A stretch of DNA of 64,000 nt from Lactococcus nasutitermitis (GCF_018403765.1 NZ_BOVQ01000004.1:186001-250000), one strand, 5' to 3'. Counted from the first letter of the stretch, positions 9,555 through 19,565 are shown. Made by a program: numbers and translations. Notes: generated by a model from the letters alone, not told the origin.

Positions 9555-10722
9555 ACTTGTTATCTGAAAGTTGTAAGAGTTTTTGTTTGATTTCATCTTC
9601 CATTTTTGCAAGTTCAACTTCTCCTTGTTGACGTTTTTGTCGTCCTTCTGACTGAATACGCAAGGTTTCTTGAATGGTATCGACGAGATTTTGCTGTGTA
9701 AGTTTGAGGGTTTCAACATCAATCAAACCACGTTCATTTTCTTGTGCTGCTTCAATTGTTGAGTTTTTCAACATTTCTGAATTTTTCTTGAGTAAATCAT
9801 TCGTTGTTTCGGATACAATTCTTTGTGAAGTTAACGCATCTTTTTGCTTGAGCAAAGTCAAAGCAATCGCGACTTGATTTTTCCAAAGTGGAATAGCCGT
9901 GTTGATAGAGGTTTGGATTTTTTCAGCTAATTCTTGGTTTGTATTTTGAATAAGACGAATTTGCGGTGCTTGTTGGATGGTCAACTGGCGTGCCAATCGT
10001 AAATCGTGCGCTCGTTTTTCTAATCTATTTTTGTAGGATTCTAAATCATTGACTTTTTGTACAGCAAGCGCATTATCTGTTGAATTTTGTGCTTCCAAAC
10101 GTGCTTGTGGCAAAACGTCATTGTTCAACTCGTCAACTTTTAGTTCTGCACCAGCAATATAGACGTTTAAGGCTTTGAAATAGTTCAGATTTTCATCATA
10201 AAGCTTATCAAGCATTTCATTGTCTTGCAAAAGCCCTTGTTGTTCATTGTTGAGTTTTGCAGAAATTTTGTCAATGCCAGCGCCAATTTTTTGGTATTTT
10301 TGAGTGACTTCAAAAATTGATTTTTTGACTTTTCCAAACATTTTTTGGAAAACGCCTTTATTGTCTGTCGTCAACTCTGCTGGATTTGCTTGTTGGAGAT
10401 TGTACATCAAATCCGTCAGGCTACCACCAACTTCTCCCAAATCTTGTGCTTGTACTTTATTTAGAACACTTTGTGAAAATGCTGAAATCTTATCTTGCGC
10501 TTTGGCACCATAAGTAATCACAGATTGTGAACTATTTTCATCAAGCTGTTGCGAAAGACCGCGCGCCGTTTCTAAATCTTCAGCGTTTAAAGTATCAACT
10601 GCTCGCAAACCAGCATTTTGACGCATTTCTACGATTTCAGCTTTTTGAGTTTCTTTCAAATGTTGCTCTGTTTGGACTTCATTATCTCCATTGATGAGTT
10701 CGTCTAAGACTGGATTTGCCAT
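9553..10722 (-). CDS. telA: TelA-family protein (toxic anion resistance family)
   Basis: A soluble, helix-rich cytoplasmic protein of 389 residues, of the TelA/KlaA family named for tellurite resistance; its biochemical role is unknown. Long amphipathic helices dominate (for example the NERGLIDVETLKLTQQNLVDTIQETLRIQ region near residue 330), with no transmembrane segment. It is downstream of an XpaC-like membrane protein, the standard partner in Firmicutes, with a 39-bp gap. The pair is linked to envelope stress in related bacteria; that role here is inference. Confidence 0.88.
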   Translation of the reverse strand: MANPVLDELINGDNEVQTEQHLKETQKAEIVEMRQNAGLRAVDTLNAEDLETARGLSQQLDENSSQSVITYGAKAQDKISAFSQSVLNKVQAQDLGEVGGSLTDLMYNLQQANPAELTTDNKGVFQKMFGKVKKSIFEVTQKYQKIGAGIDKISAKLNNEQQGLLQDNEMLDKLYDENLNYFKALNVYIAGAELKVDELNNDVLPQARLEAQNSTDNALAVQKVNDLESYKNRLEKRAHDLRLARQLTIQQAPQIRLIQNTNQELAEKIQTSINTAIPLWKNQVAIALTLLKQKDALTSQRIVSETTNDLLKKNSEMLKNSTIEAAQENERGLIDVETLKLTQQNLVDTIQETLRIQSEGRQKRQQGEVELAKMEDEIKQKLLQLSDNK

Positions 10723-10761
10723 CGTTTTTCCTTCTACTTTTCTTATATTATTTTATCAAAA

Positions 10762-11364
10762 TCAATCAAAAGTGACTTCGTGTTTGATGATATTGACATC
10801 GTCCATCAAAATCTCATGATAATTTTTTGAGATATGACTAGATAAAGTTTTTATCAAAAGTAAAGTTTCATCTAAATCACGTTCAATATCTTCTGTTTTG
10901 ACAGATTGTTTTTTCATTTCTAAATACTTATCTGTTAACTTTACCATATTTGGCAAATCTTTGTAGAGAAAATCGTTTTGTTTCGTGAGTTCTTGCGGAT
11001 TTTGTACGATATATTTGAAAGTATGTTTACTTGCATCAAGTCCACCTGTAACTGACTCAACAACTTGCAAATCATCGTTTTTCTTGAGATTTTTTTCCCA
11101 AGTCTCAATATTTGATTTTGCTTCTGCTAAATTTTCACGGAAAATTTTGATATCACTGTCAGAAAGTCCAGCATCATGATAACGTTCAATATTTTCTTTT
11201 TTGTTGATATTTTTGTCTTTATATGTTTCACCGCTTTTGTTTTCTCGGTGCATGACAGTGACACCAACAATAATTTTGATAACTAGAACAACAAAAATTA
11301 TCCCTAAAATGAGATTAACAAATCCCAAATGCCCCCCCGTATGGTTCATCATGTACATGTTCAT
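10762..11364 (-). CDS. XpaC-like membrane protein (TelA partner)
   Basis: A 200-residue protein with a His/Asn/Met-rich N-terminus, one strong membrane segment (about residues 14-35) and a long charged helical cytoplasmic part. It resembles the XpaC ('5-bromo-4-chloroindolyl phosphate hydrolysis') family that accompanies TelA. The ATG at 11364 follows GGAGGAAAGAAT and is preferred to an upstream in-frame ATG at 11412 with no ribosome binding site. It forms an operon with telA. The family's molecular function is not established. Confidence 0.7.
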   Translation of the reverse strand: MNMYMMNHTGGHLGFVNLILGIIFVVLVIKIIVGVTVMHRENKSGETYKDKNINKKENIERYHDAGLSDSDIKIFRENLAEAKSNIETWEKNLKKNDDLQVVESVTGGLDASKHTFKYIVQNPQELTKQNDFLYKDLPNMVKLTDKYLEMKKQSVKTEDIERDLDETLLLIKTLSSHISKNYHEILMDDVNIIKHEVTFD

Positions 11365-11441
11365 ATTCTTTCCTCCAACTTGCGTCCTGTTATCGCAAGT
11401 TTCTAAAATCAAATTCGCAACCTTTATCAGGCTATACCTCT

Positions 11442-11487
11442 ATTTTATCACAAAATTTTAGAGCTAAATCATACTTTGGTATGATTT
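11442..11487 (-). promoter_or_regulatory. Putative promoter of the XpaC-telA operon with an inverted repeat over the -35
   Basis: Minus-strand TGATAAAAT gives an extended -10 (TAAAAT at 11447-11442). Upstream is a perfect 9-bp inverted repeat with a 4-nt loop, AAATCATAC TTTG GTATGATTT (11466-11487), which touches the -35 region. A 20-bp part of it recurs before gpsA. It looks like an operator, but the regulator is unknown. Confidence 0.5.
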
Positions 11488-11500
11488 TTTATACAAGATA

Positions 11501-11527
11501 AAAAAGCCTGACATTCATCAGACTTTC
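11501..11527 (-). terminator. Terminator of the DUF5648 secreted protein gene
   Basis: Stem AGCCTGA/TCAGACT (one mismatch) with a 6-nt loop; on the minus strand it is followed by TTTTTTAT. It lies about 30 bp after the gene's stop. Confidence 0.65.
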
Positions 11528-11556
11528 ATTTTTTATGTTATTACTTTTTTTAGCGT

Positions 11557-12342
11557 TCAATAGCCCCATGAACGAAGAATTGTCTGCACAACACCACTAT
11601 TTATCGTACCGACAAGTTCTGGTCCCTTAAAGTAAGCACCGCTCGATACCGTTACAAATTTTTGACCATCATACATTGACCAGTCTGCCTTATATACTGA
11701 ATTTCCATTTTGTAGTAAATATTGCAAACCATCTGTCTCACTATAATAAACAGCAAGAACTCTCACTTTCATCAAGCTACTCGTGTCCATTATCGCGTTT
11801 GCCCCTGCTAACAAACTCTCTGGCAATGCGTGTCCAGCGTGAAATCCTTGCCAAGCAATCGCACCATATTTCCAGCCTGCATGAACCAGACCATTTTGCT
11901 CTGTCTGACTCACAGTATAATTATGTGCACCAGAATAAGCATTCGGATTGTAAGCGACATAGACATTTACATTTCCCGCTGAATAAAAGACAGCTTTCGC
12001 ATTATTATCCCATCTCCAACCAAGCTGAGCAAGCACTTCTGCCTCTCCATGACTTTTTGTATAATAGTGGTCACCTCCTTGCACATTTGGATTGTACAAA
12101 CGATACACAGGTGTACCCGTTGTGGGTGCGTCCCATCCTGCTCCTTCAAAATGCCAACCAGCCTTCAAAAGTGAATTGGTTTCAGCACTACTTCCAGTAT
12201 AAAAGTGTTCTCCCGTATTGGCATTATAAAGACGGCTAATTGGAATGCCTGACACTTTCGTCGCAGCATTCGCTGAAAAATATCCCGTACTTAGTAAAAT
12301 ACCTGCAACAATCAGTGATAGAATTTTAAAATGTTTAAACAT
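11557..12342 (-). CDS. Secreted protein with DUF5648-type repeats
   Basis: A 261-residue exported protein. A signal peptide (about residues 1-27, cleavage near ANA-AT) is followed by three repeats built on RLYNxNTGEHFYT, LLKAGWxxEGxGW and similar sequences (about residues 36-170). This is the DUF5648 pattern of lactococcal and streptococcal secreted hydrolases and lipases. The last 80 residues (KVRVLAVYYSETDGLQYLL onward) form a separate small domain. No catalytic domain, LPXTG or WxL motif is present, so it may be a stand-alone wall-binding module. It has its own promoter (TATAAT at 12392-12387) and terminator. Confidence 0.75.
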   Translation of the reverse strand: MFKHFKILSLIVAGILLSTGYFSANAATKVSGIPISRLYNANTGEHFYTGSSAETNSLLKAGWHFEGAGWDAPTTGTPVYRLYNPNVQGGDHYYTKSHGEAEVLAQLGWRWDNNAKAVFYSAGNVNVYVAYNPNAYSGAHNYTVSQTEQNGLVHAGWKYGAIAWQGFHAGHALPESLLAGANAIMDTSSLMKVRVLAVYYSETDGLQYLLQNGNSVYKADWSMYDGQKFVTVSSGAYFKGPELVGTINSGVVQTILRSWGY

Positions 12343-12464
12343 AAGATTTTCTCCTAAAAAAGCTCATTTTATTTATTCCTACGACTATTATAACATTTTG
12401 TTACTCAAAAAAACATCTATTCCAGCTCATACTCTCTAATATTTAAAGCTTTTTTAGTCTTTTA

Positions 12465-12504
12465 CATACTTTGGTATGATTTTTATTTTGCATTATGTTA
12501 AAAT
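12465..12504 (+). promoter_or_regulatory. Putative gpsA promoter with the shared inverted repeat
   Basis: TGTTAAAAT gives an extended -10 (TAAAAT 12499-12504). The -35 zone is covered by CATAC TTTG GTATG (12466-12479) followed by ATTTTT. The 20-mer catactttggtatgattttt is identical to the one at 11470-11489, and in both cases it lies just upstream of an extended TAAAAT box, on opposite strands. Confidence 0.45.
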
Positions 12505-12567
12505 GAAAATAGGATAAGAATTTGATTTTATATTTCTTATATAATCATAAAAATAAAGGGGACTCAT

Positions 12568-13587
12568 ATGAATCCACAAAAAATTGCTGTACTCGGTCCT
12601 GGTTCTTGGGGAACTGCGTTGTCTCAGGTGCTCAATGACAATGGTCATGATGTTCGTATTTGGGGAAATAATCCTGAACAAATTGCAGAAATCAATGAAA
12701 AACACACTAATACACGTTATTTCAAAGAAGTTGTTCTTGACGAGAAAATCAAAGCTTATGATGATTTGGAAGATGCTTTAGCAAATGTTAACGCTATTTT
12801 ATTTGTTGTTCCAACAAAAGTGACACGTTTGGTGGCAAAACAAGTGGCGCAAGTTTTAAAACATAAAGTTCATGTTTTGCACGCTTCAAAAGGCTTGGAA
12901 CAAGGAACGCATGAGCGTATTTCATGTATCTTGGAAGAGGAAATCCCTGCAGAATATCGTGATGAAATCGTTGTTGTTTCTGGCCCTTCTCATGCTGAGG
13001 AGACAATTGTTCGTGATATTACATTGATCTCTGCTGCTTCTAACAATCATGATGAAGCAAAGTATGCGCAGCAGCTTCTGAGTAACGACTATTTCCGACT
13101 TTATAGTAATACTGATGTGATTGGTGTTGAAACTGCTGGCGCTTTGAAAAATATCATTGCTGTCGGTGCTGGCGCTTTGCATGGTTTGGGATTTGGCGAC
13201 AATGCAAAAGCGGCGATTATTACGCGTGGTTTAACTGAAATCACACGACTTGGTGTCGCAATGGGAGCAAAACCTTTGACTTACAGTGGTTTATCTGGTG
13301 TTGGTGATTTGATTGTTACTGGAACTTCTGTTCATTCTCGAAATTGGCGAGCTGGAGATGCTCTAGGGCGTGGCGAAAAACTCGAAGATGTTGAGCGGAA
13401 TATGGGAATGATTATTGAAGGTGTTTCTACAACGAAAGTTGCTTATGAACTTGCACAACAGCTTCACATTGATATGCCAATCACAGAAACGATTTATAAA
13501 GTTCTTTATGAAGGAATGGATGCGCGTGCAGGAATTCTTGATATCATGCGTCGTGAAACACGTGAGGAGAATGAATTTTCTAACTAA
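12568..13587 (+). CDS. gpsA: Glycerol-3-phosphate dehydrogenase [NAD(P)+]
   Basis: Makes sn-glycerol 3-phosphate from dihydroxyacetone phosphate for phospholipids and teichoic acids; 339 residues, cytoplasmic. The N-terminal Rossmann motif is GPGSWGTAL, followed by SGPSHAEE, the catalytic [23 protein letters not shown] split across residues about 190-212, and GLSGVGDL. It starts after AAAGGGGACTCAT. It is followed 63 bp later by galU, which has its own promoter. Confidence 0.96.
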   Translation: MNPQKIAVLGPGSWGTALSQVLNDNGHDVRIWGNNPEQIAEINEKHTNTRYFKEVVLDEKIKAYDDLEDALANVNAILFVVPTKVTRLVAKQVAQVLKHKVHVLHASKGLEQGTHERISCILEEEIPAEYRDEIVVVSGPSHAEETIVRDITLISAASNNHDEAKYAQQLLSNDYFRLYSNTDVIGVETAGALKNIIAVGAGALHGLGFGDNAKAAIITRGLTEITRLGVAMGAKPLTYSGLSGVGDLIVTGTSVHSRNWRAGDALGRGEKLEDVERNMGMIIEGVSTTKVAYELAQQLHIDMPITETIYKVLYEGMDARAGILDIMRRETREENEFSN

Positions 13588-13589
13588 TC

Positions 13590-13618
13590 TTGCAAGTTTT
13601 TTTGACTTGTGCTACAAT
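13590..13618 (+). promoter_or_regulatory. Promoter of galU
   Basis: TTGCAA (13590-13595), a 17-bp spacer and TACAAT (13613-13618), 32 bp before the chosen start and directly after the gpsA stop. Confidence 0.6.
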
Positions 13619-13650
13619 TTGTATGCGTTATTATGAATAAGGAGAGTGTT

Positions 13651-14565
13651 ATGGATACAGATGAAAAAAAGAAAGTACGCAAAGCGGTTATTCCTGCTGC
13701 GGGTTTAGGAACACGTTTTTTGCCTGCTACTAAAGCGATTGCTAAGGAAATGTTACCAATCGTTGATAAACCAACTATTCAGTTTATCGTTGAGGAAGCA
13801 TTAAAATCAGGGATTGAGGATATTTTGATTGTCACTGGAAAGGCAAAACGTCCAATCGAAGACCATTTTGATTCAAATATTGAATTGGAACAAAACCTGA
13901 AAGAAAAAGGGAAAACAGATCTTTTAAAATTGGTTGAGGAAACAACGGATATCAATTTGCATTTCATTCGTCAGAGCCACCCAAATGGTTTGGGTCATGC
14001 GGTTTTGCAGGCAAAAGCTTTTGTTGGTGATGAACCTTTTGTGGTCATGCTGGGCGATGATTTGATGGATATTATGGATAAAAAATGTGTGCCATTAACT
14101 AAGCAACTGATTGATGATTATGAAAAAACGCACGCTTCAACGATTGCCGTGATGAAGGTTCCTCATGAAGATGTAGATAAATATGGTGTGATTAATCCTG
14201 AGGGCGAAGTTTCTAAAGGATTATATAATGTTGCACAATTTGTTGAAAAACCTGCTGTTGAAGATGCGCCGTCTGATTTGGCAATTATTGGTCGTTACTT
14301 GTTGACACCTGAGATTTTTGGAATTTTGGAACATCAAACACCTGGTGCGGGCAATGAAATTCAGCTGACGGATGCGATTGAAACTTTGAATAAAACGCAA
14401 CGTGTGTTTGCTCATGAATTTACTGGGAAACGTTACGATGTCGGTGATAAATTTGGCTTTATGGAAACATCTATTGAGTATGGTTTGCAACACCCACAGA
14501 TTAAAGATAATCTACGTAAGTATATCATTGAAAAAGCTAAGGAACTTTCTGAAAATAAAAAATAA
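13651..14565 (+). CDS. galU: UTP-glucose-1-phosphate uridylyltransferase
   Basis: Forms UDP-glucose for polysaccharide, glycolipid and Leloir metabolism; 304 residues, usual length. The nucleotide-binding start is [20 protein letters not shown], followed by [11 protein letters not shown], the metal-binding VMLGDDLMD, and VEKP. The ATG at 13651 has GGAGAGTGTT before it. An in-frame ATG at 13609 would put non-conserved residues inside the promoter and is rejected. Confidence 0.96.
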   Translation: MDTDEKKKVRKAVIPAAGLGTRFLPATKAIAKEMLPIVDKPTIQFIVEEALKSGIEDILIVTGKAKRPIEDHFDSNIELEQNLKEKGKTDLLKLVEETTDINLHFIRQSHPNGLGHAVLQAKAFVGDEPFVVMLGDDLMDIMDKKCVPLTKQLIDDYEKTHASTIAVMKVPHEDVDKYGVINPEGEVSKGLYNVAQFVEKPAVEDAPSDLAIIGRYLLTPEIFGILEHQTPGAGNEIQLTDAIETLNKTQRVFAHEFTGKRYDVGDKFGFMETSIEYGLQHPQIKDNLRKYIIEKAKELSENKK

Positions 14566-14593
14566 GTTACTCTTAAAGAATAGCTTATTTTTT
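14557..14593. terminator. Bidirectional terminator between galU and the DUF916 gene
   Basis: A stem of about 13 bp (AAAAAATAAGTTA with TAGCTTATTTTTT) overlaps the stop codons of both convergent genes. Confidence 0.75.
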
Positions 14594-15764
14594 ATAATGT
14601 CTTTCTATTCTCTTCTGCCTTTTTAGCTTCCAATTCTGCTTTAACAGTCTCTAATTCTGTTGCCATCGCTATTGTTTTCTCGTGTTCCTTTTCTTTTCGG
14701 CGTTTTAAAAGAATGAAAATAAGTATCAACAAAGCAAGAATAACAAAGATAACTCCAACAATTAACCATAAGAAAGAAAAATGTTCTGATTTGATAGAAA
14801 CGTCTGTCGCATTCAAATGGCTTGCACTTTGAGGACTAATTATAAAATTCTTATCAAAGTGCCATTTATAGACATAATGCTGAGGTTTTCCATCCGCATC
14901 TTTCCCATAAATATAATCTCCATTTGCAGATTTCAGACTATATACATCTGCCTCATAATGATAAGTTCCCGCTTGAAATTTTTTACCATTCAAAGACATT
15001 GGAAGACTAAAGTTAGAGTTGGGCGCCATACTCATCATTTCTTTTTGAAGACTGTAGAGTACCGTTGAGCTATTATTTTTGGTTACTTTGGCATCTACTA
15101 CCATATTTCTCAAAAAAGTAGCTGCAGAATTTTCAAAATTAGCATAAACAGCATTACGCGAATTGGCTTGACTTGCTGTCACGTTATTCATATTTAGTAT
15201 AGGAGCTAAATTTTTAGTGTTTTGTTGCATTAACAAGGCTATAACAAATCGATATTGGTTATTAATAGTGACGCCCTTTGTTTTTGATGCTTGACTTGGT
15301 GAGGCTACTTCTTCTTTAAAAGTTAACCCACCTGCCATAATACCATCAAAATTATTCTTGGGCATTTGGACTTCTACTGAAATGTTTTGCTTACTTTGAG
15401 GAGAAAGAAGAATTTTTTTAGGTGCTTTCACATAATCACTCAAATTATATTTCAAACTTTTATCTGCTTTGATGTCATTCGGACTGTATTCAACAACTCC
15501 ATTTACATTTGTTGTGCTGCTTGCTATGCCAATATTAACAGTTACTTCTTTGTTCGTGCTATTAGCCACTACAAGTTGAAGTGTCTGTTTTTGTCCTGCT
15601 TTTAGTGATAAATTAAAATAAGAGAGTCCCTCTTGAATTTGATTACTTGGAATAACTGGAGTTACCGAAAAATTAAATTCATTTGCTGCTACTTTTTTTG
15701 TCCCTAAACATACCGTAAAGACTAGAATAAATATAAAAACTATCTTTTTTATTTTGCCCATCAT
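14592..15764 (-). CDS. DUF916/DUF3324 WxL-interacting protein (CscA-type)
   Basis: A 390-residue membrane-anchored surface protein. It has a signal peptide (residues 1-27), a DUF916 region (FNFSVTPVIPSNQ...SYFNLSLKAGQ), a DUF3324 region, one C-terminal membrane helix (about residues 335-357), and a charged cytoplasmic coiled tail rich in Glu/Lys. Such proteins hold WxL proteins and peptidoglycan together in Csc complexes. It is the last gene of the first WxL cluster but is separated from it by a terminator (15866-15887) and a second 11-bp hairpin (15799-15825), which may lower its expression. The second WxL cluster has no such gene, so this one may serve both (inference). Confidence 0.85.
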   Translation of the reverse strand: MMGKIKKIVFIFILVFTVCLGTKKVAANEFNFSVTPVIPSNQIQEGLSYFNLSLKAGQKQTLQLVVANSTNKEVTVNIGIASSTTNVNGVVEYSPNDIKADKSLKYNLSDYVKAPKKILLSPQSKQNISVEVQMPKNNFDGIMAGGLTFKEEVASPSQASKTKGVTINNQYRFVIALLMQQNTKNLAPILNMNNVTASQANSRNAVYANFENSAATFLRNMVVDAKVTKNNSSTVLYSLQKEMMSMAPNSNFSLPMSLNGKKFQAGTYHYEADVYSLKSANGDYIYGKDADGKPQHYVYKWHFDKNFIISPQSASHLNATDVSIKSEHFSFLWLIVGVIFVILALLILIFILLKRRKEKEHEKTIAMATELETVKAELEAKKAEENRKTL

Positions 15765-15865
15765 GTATTCCTTTTTTATGTTATTTTCTCATTTCACCAA
15801 AGAACCTTTACTTCAAAGATTCTTTGCTCAAATGAGTATTTCGCATCATCATAATAATAGAAAAG

Positions 15866-15887
15866 CGTCAGTCAGCATAGACTGACG
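15866..15887 (-). terminator. Terminator after the large WxL lectin-like gene
   Basis: Perfect 8-bp stem CGTCAGTC/GACTGACG with a 6-nt loop; on the minus strand followed by CTTTTCTATT. Confidence 0.75.
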
Positions 15888-15904
15888 TTTCCTTATTTTT
15901 TTAT

Positions 15905-18655
15905 TTAAGTGGTTGGAGCTAAGACAAGTGTCCATGTCAAAGTCCCTTCAAAAGTTGTATCCACTTTTTGTGTTGTTATCGGTGTATTCAGCCAAAAACC
16001 TTGTTTTCCTGTCCAACCATTAGAAATATTGGTTACACCACTTACTGGATTTTCTTGATTAAATATACCTACTTGATTATTTGATAGTATTATATCATTT
16101 GTTCCATCATTGTAAATCAAATCCCCATCAAAAGAAATACCACCACTCATTGGATTTCCTTGTAAATCTACTTCTTGTATTGGTGATGTTTGTGCAACAT
16201 ATAGTGTCCAATCCGTCAGATAATCTGTTGTTCGACTATCTGTCACTTGCAAAGTTTTGTCAAGTTTTCCTGATAATTTTTGAGTGAGAGAGCTTACATT
16301 GTTTGTTCCAAAATCTATGGTATCCGGTGTTTGCAATGTCAAAGTCCCTTTATCTAATAAATAAACGGTAAAGTTTGCTCCACTTTCATAATTTGGACAA
16401 GCTGTTTGTGCTTGAGACATCGTATCATATGATTTTCCATCTGGTCCTGTAACAGCTTTTACAACTGTATTTTCTGACAATATCTTTTCAACATCACTTG
16501 AAAGCTCTGCTCCTATACCTTCGCCTGTTAAGCCCGTATAAGAAAGAGAGGACGGAAGAGCGATACTTTGACTTTCGTCATATAAGGCAAAATTTACATG
16601 AACGGTACTATCCTCAGGTGCTAAAGTAACCAGAAAAAGATTATCTGTCTGCGCCATTGTCGGATAACTGCTCAAAGCACCCGCAATATCATTATTTTGT
16701 TGATTATTGGGTGTCATGACACTTTCAATCGTATAACCTGCTGGAATTAAAGTGGACAAATCAGGATTAGTAATTGTTGCTCCAAGGTTTCCTTCTTGTA
16801 TAAGACTTTGAGGAATAGCGGGTGTATTTTGTGCATCTGTCGTATATTGAAAGGCAAATGTTGTTGTTGCCTCTTGATTAACTGTTATAGTAAAATTACT
16901 ACTCACAGTACTCATTATTGGATTGGCAGTAACTGCTGCTGCAATCGTGGGATAGGACTGATTATCTGGTCCTACAACATTTGCAATACTCGATAAGGCA
17001 TAACCACTCGGCCAAACAATCATATCTGAAGGGTCAACAATCGTCGTTACGTTTATAGAACCAGATTGTGAAATATCATTTAGTCCACTAATAGAGTTTC
17101 CAAAAACATTTTGAAAATGAAAAGTTGTAACGGCAGGAAGCGCTGCTTGTTTATAGATGATTGTCAATTGATTATTAGAAGCGTTAGACGTGACCGTTGT
17201 GTCATTGGCGCTTATTGCTTGATAACCTGCTATACTTGCTGGGTCATAACTCCAAGCATCTTCCATTGCATTAGGAGATAAACCATTGATACCAATTGTT
17301 GCTCCAACATTTGCTCCAAGAGTTGTAGACGGTTTGACAGTATTACCTTCCTCGTCTTGATAGTTGATTGTCAAGCTTGACGTTGGTGTTGTAAAACTAT
17401 AAGCATTCATCGTCACAGAGGTCGTCAACGGCATTCCCGTATAATTGTTAGGACTGGATGTGCTATTATTGAGCCAAGTTCCTGTTCCAATGGCGACTGC
17501 ATTATAAAGAGTCCGAGAAAATGCAAGTGAGTATGTTTGACCTACAAGTTGTGCTGGAATTGTTGTGGTAAAGCTTGGTAAAAAAGTACTTCCATTTGCA
17601 GGTTGAGTATTAGTTGTTCCAGAATAGACGGTATAATTTCCATCACTCGTTATAGGGAGGACTGTTGTATAACTACTGTTGGTATAGCGCGTGACTGTCA
17701 ATGCTCGGGTACTTGCCGTATAGCTTAACTTGTAATAAGCATTTGTAAAGTCAGCTGGTGCTGTAGTGGCAGTAAATGCTCCCATATGTGTATAAATACT
17801 CGCAGCAGAACTCCAAGTGAATGTCGAACCAGCACTTGTTGGATTTGTCATCGTAATAGATGTATTATTGTATGTACTAAGCGCACCTGAGCTATTTGTA
17901 TAAATCAATCCCATATTTGAACCTTTAGCAAATATACCGAAAGAATTATTCAAGCCATTAATTGGCAAATTTTGCAAATAACTTGGATAATTTGCTTGTA
18001 CTGTTGCTCCCGCTCCCTTGAGAGGATAATTGACAGCTTCACCATTCATATAGCTCTCAAGGTCCATTGGTGCTAGGGGAGTAAACATCAGCCCTGTACC
18101 AGAATTGGCATAGGCATTTCCTCCAGCAATACTATACGACATACTAAAGTTTGATTTCCAATCTATAGAAGATGCTAAAATTTCTGCTCCTCCACCATAA
18201 GTTGGTTGCGTGGATGTATTGATATCATTAATCGATGAATTGATTGTATAACCTGCTGGATTATCTGTCGTTGCTAAAATTGCTGTATTGCCAGAAAAGC
18301 TTGGTTTTTGTTGCTTTAATCCCCAAACACTTCCTGTAGAATATGCAATATTTCCTGTTGTATATTCATTAGTCTTTCCAGCATTAAAGATATAATTCGT
18401 TGAAGCGCTAAGAAAACCTCCATTATAACCGTTATCATTTCCAATTGTGCCATAATCTGGGGTGTTTCCTGTATTTGCAGTATTTGCCGTTTGATTTCCC
18501 GGCGTATCTATACTTGTTCCTACATTATCTTTTGTATCAGCAATAACATTTGAGATAGAGAGTATTCCAAGTGTGGGCAACAAGGTGCTTACTAAAAGTA
18601 AGGTTGTTGCACAACAATTATTCAGTTTTTTTAGTAAGTTTTTTTGTTTTGTCAT
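15905..18655 (-). CDS. Large WxL surface protein with lectin-like and MucBP-like regions (CscC-type)
   Basis: A 916-residue secreted protein. Signal peptide (about residues 1-40), then a region resembling a bacterial L-type lectin (SSIDWKSNFSMSYSIAGG; NSFGIFAKGSNMGLIYTN, about residues 140-250). A MucBP-like domain follows (INYQDEEGNTVKPSTTLG, about residue 420), then several repeated beta-rich modules. The C-terminal WxL domain carries both motifs, DWTLYV and LTWTLVLAP. The WxL domain binds peptidoglycan non-covalently; the lectin part suggests glycan binding. The start at 18655 (after AAAGGTACACAAG) gives a normal signal peptide; an in-frame ATG at 18709 is rejected. Confidence 0.8.
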   Translation of the reverse strand: MTKQKNLLKKLNNCCATTLLLVSTLLPTLGILSISNVIADTKDNVGTSIDTPGNQTANTANTGNTPDYGTIGNDNGYNGGFLSASTNYIFNAGKTNEYTTGNIAYSTGSVWGLKQQKPSFSGNTAILATTDNPAGYTINSSINDINTSTQPTYGGGAEILASSIDWKSNFSMSYSIAGGNAYANSGTGLMFTPLAPMDLESYMNGEAVNYPLKGAGATVQANYPSYLQNLPINGLNNSFGIFAKGSNMGLIYTNSSGALSTYNNTSITMTNPTSAGSTFTWSSAASIYTHMGAFTATTAPADFTNAYYKLSYTASTRALTVTRYTNSSYTTVLPITSDGNYTVYSGTTNTQPANGSTFLPSFTTTIPAQLVGQTYSLAFSRTLYNAVAIGTGTWLNNSTSSPNNYTGMPLTTSVTMNAYSFTTPTSSLTINYQDEEGNTVKPSTTLGANVGATIGINGLSPNAMEDAWSYDPASIAGYQAISANDTTVTSNASNNQLTIIYKQAALPAVTTFHFQNVFGNSISGLNDISQSGSINVTTIVDPSDMIVWPSGYALSSIANVVGPDNQSYPTIAAAVTANPIMSTVSSNFTITVNQEATTTFAFQYTTDAQNTPAIPQSLIQEGNLGATITNPDLSTLIPAGYTIESVMTPNNQQNNDIAGALSSYPTMAQTDNLFLVTLAPEDSTVHVNFALYDESQSIALPSSLSYTGLTGEGIGAELSSDVEKILSENTVVKAVTGPDGKSYDTMSQAQTACPNYESGANFTVYLLDKGTLTLQTPDTIDFGTNNVSSLTQKLSGKLDKTLQVTDSRTTDYLTDWTLYVAQTSPIQEVDLQGNPMSGGISFDGDLIYNDGTNDIILSNNQVGIFNQENPVSGVTNISNGWTGKQGFWLNTPITTQKVDTTFEGTLTWTLVLAPTT

Positions 18656-18717
18656 CTTGTGTACCTTTAAAGTTGGATAAGTAAGGCAAGTTGTATTTTT
18701 GCCCTCCACATATATTT

Positions 18718-19530
18718 TTATAAGTCAGGAGTACTTGAGAGTGTCCATGTAAGATTGGTGGTATAAGTATCTGCTGCTTTTACTGTAGAACCCGGTACAC
18801 TCAAAGTTATCGGACTTTTACTTCCAGTTGAAGTATAAGTGCCATCATAGTCACTCGATGCACCATATTCTACAACAGATGTTCCCATTCCTCTCCCTTG
18901 GGTTGCATTCATGACAAGTTGTTCATTGGCACCTGTAGTCTCTCCCAATGTGTAGCTTGATACGGCTGTCGGAGTGATACTCGTTGCTAGATTATTTGCT
19001 GCGCCACTATTGAAAGTTAATTCTGCTCCTGTTAGAACATCTCCTGCTTTTGTTGATGAAGCATCAGCACCTTGACGGCGGAATTGTCCATCCCAATTTA
19101 CATAAAGACTCCAACCTGCAAATGTTCCACGATTATCAGAAACTTGTACGTAGTCGGGAACATAACTAAGACTATTGTCTGCATTTTTTAATCCTTGAGC
19201 TGCTGCATAATAAGTTTTATCAGAGCTTGAAATATCTTGTGTCCCAAAAGTCAATGATGATGCAAAATCAATCGAGAGAGGACCGTTTGTTCCAGGTTGT
19301 GGGTCTGTACCATCTGGATTTGATGGAAGTACAGGATTTGATGGGTCTGGATTTTCCGGATTTACTGGTGGTGTTGTTGTATCACTTGACTGAAATTTAA
19401 CCGTGCCTGTGGAACCATATGTTCCAGCTGGGGTTGAGTCATTGATTTCTGCGTGTGCGAGAGGTGCAAGAGCTGTCGTGAATGTGAGAGCTGTAAGTAG
19501 AGCTGAGCTGATTGTGATTGTTTTTTTCAT
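18718..19530 (-). CDS. WxL domain surface protein (CscB-type)
   Basis: A 270-residue secreted WxL protein. Signal peptide (residues 1-27, ends LAHAEI), a short beta segment, a Pro/Asn/Asp linker (PVNPENPDPSNPVLPSNPDG), and the WxL domain starting GPLSIDFASSLTFGTQ. The two WxL motifs are GWSLYV (about residue 150) and LTWTLSSTP at the C-terminus. It is similar in plan to three WxL proteins at 42-44.5 kb, so the clusters share a common origin. It sits between the small LPXTG gene and the large WxL gene. Confidence 0.88.
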   Translation of the reverse strand: MKKTITISSALLTALTFTTALAPLAHAEINDSTPAGTYGSTGTVKFQSSDTTTPPVNPENPDPSNPVLPSNPDGTDPQPGTNGPLSIDFASSLTFGTQDISSSDKTYYAAAQGLKNADNSLSYVPDYVQVSDNRGTFAGWSLYVNWDGQFRRQGADASSTKAGDVLTGAELTFNSGAANNLATSITPTAVSSYTLGETTGANEQLVMNATQGRGMGTSVVEYGASSDYDGTYTSTGSKSPITLSVPGSTVKAADTYTTNLTWTLSSTPDL

Positions 19531-19565
19531 TTTTTTCCTTTCCTAGAAAAAATAATGTGCTAATA

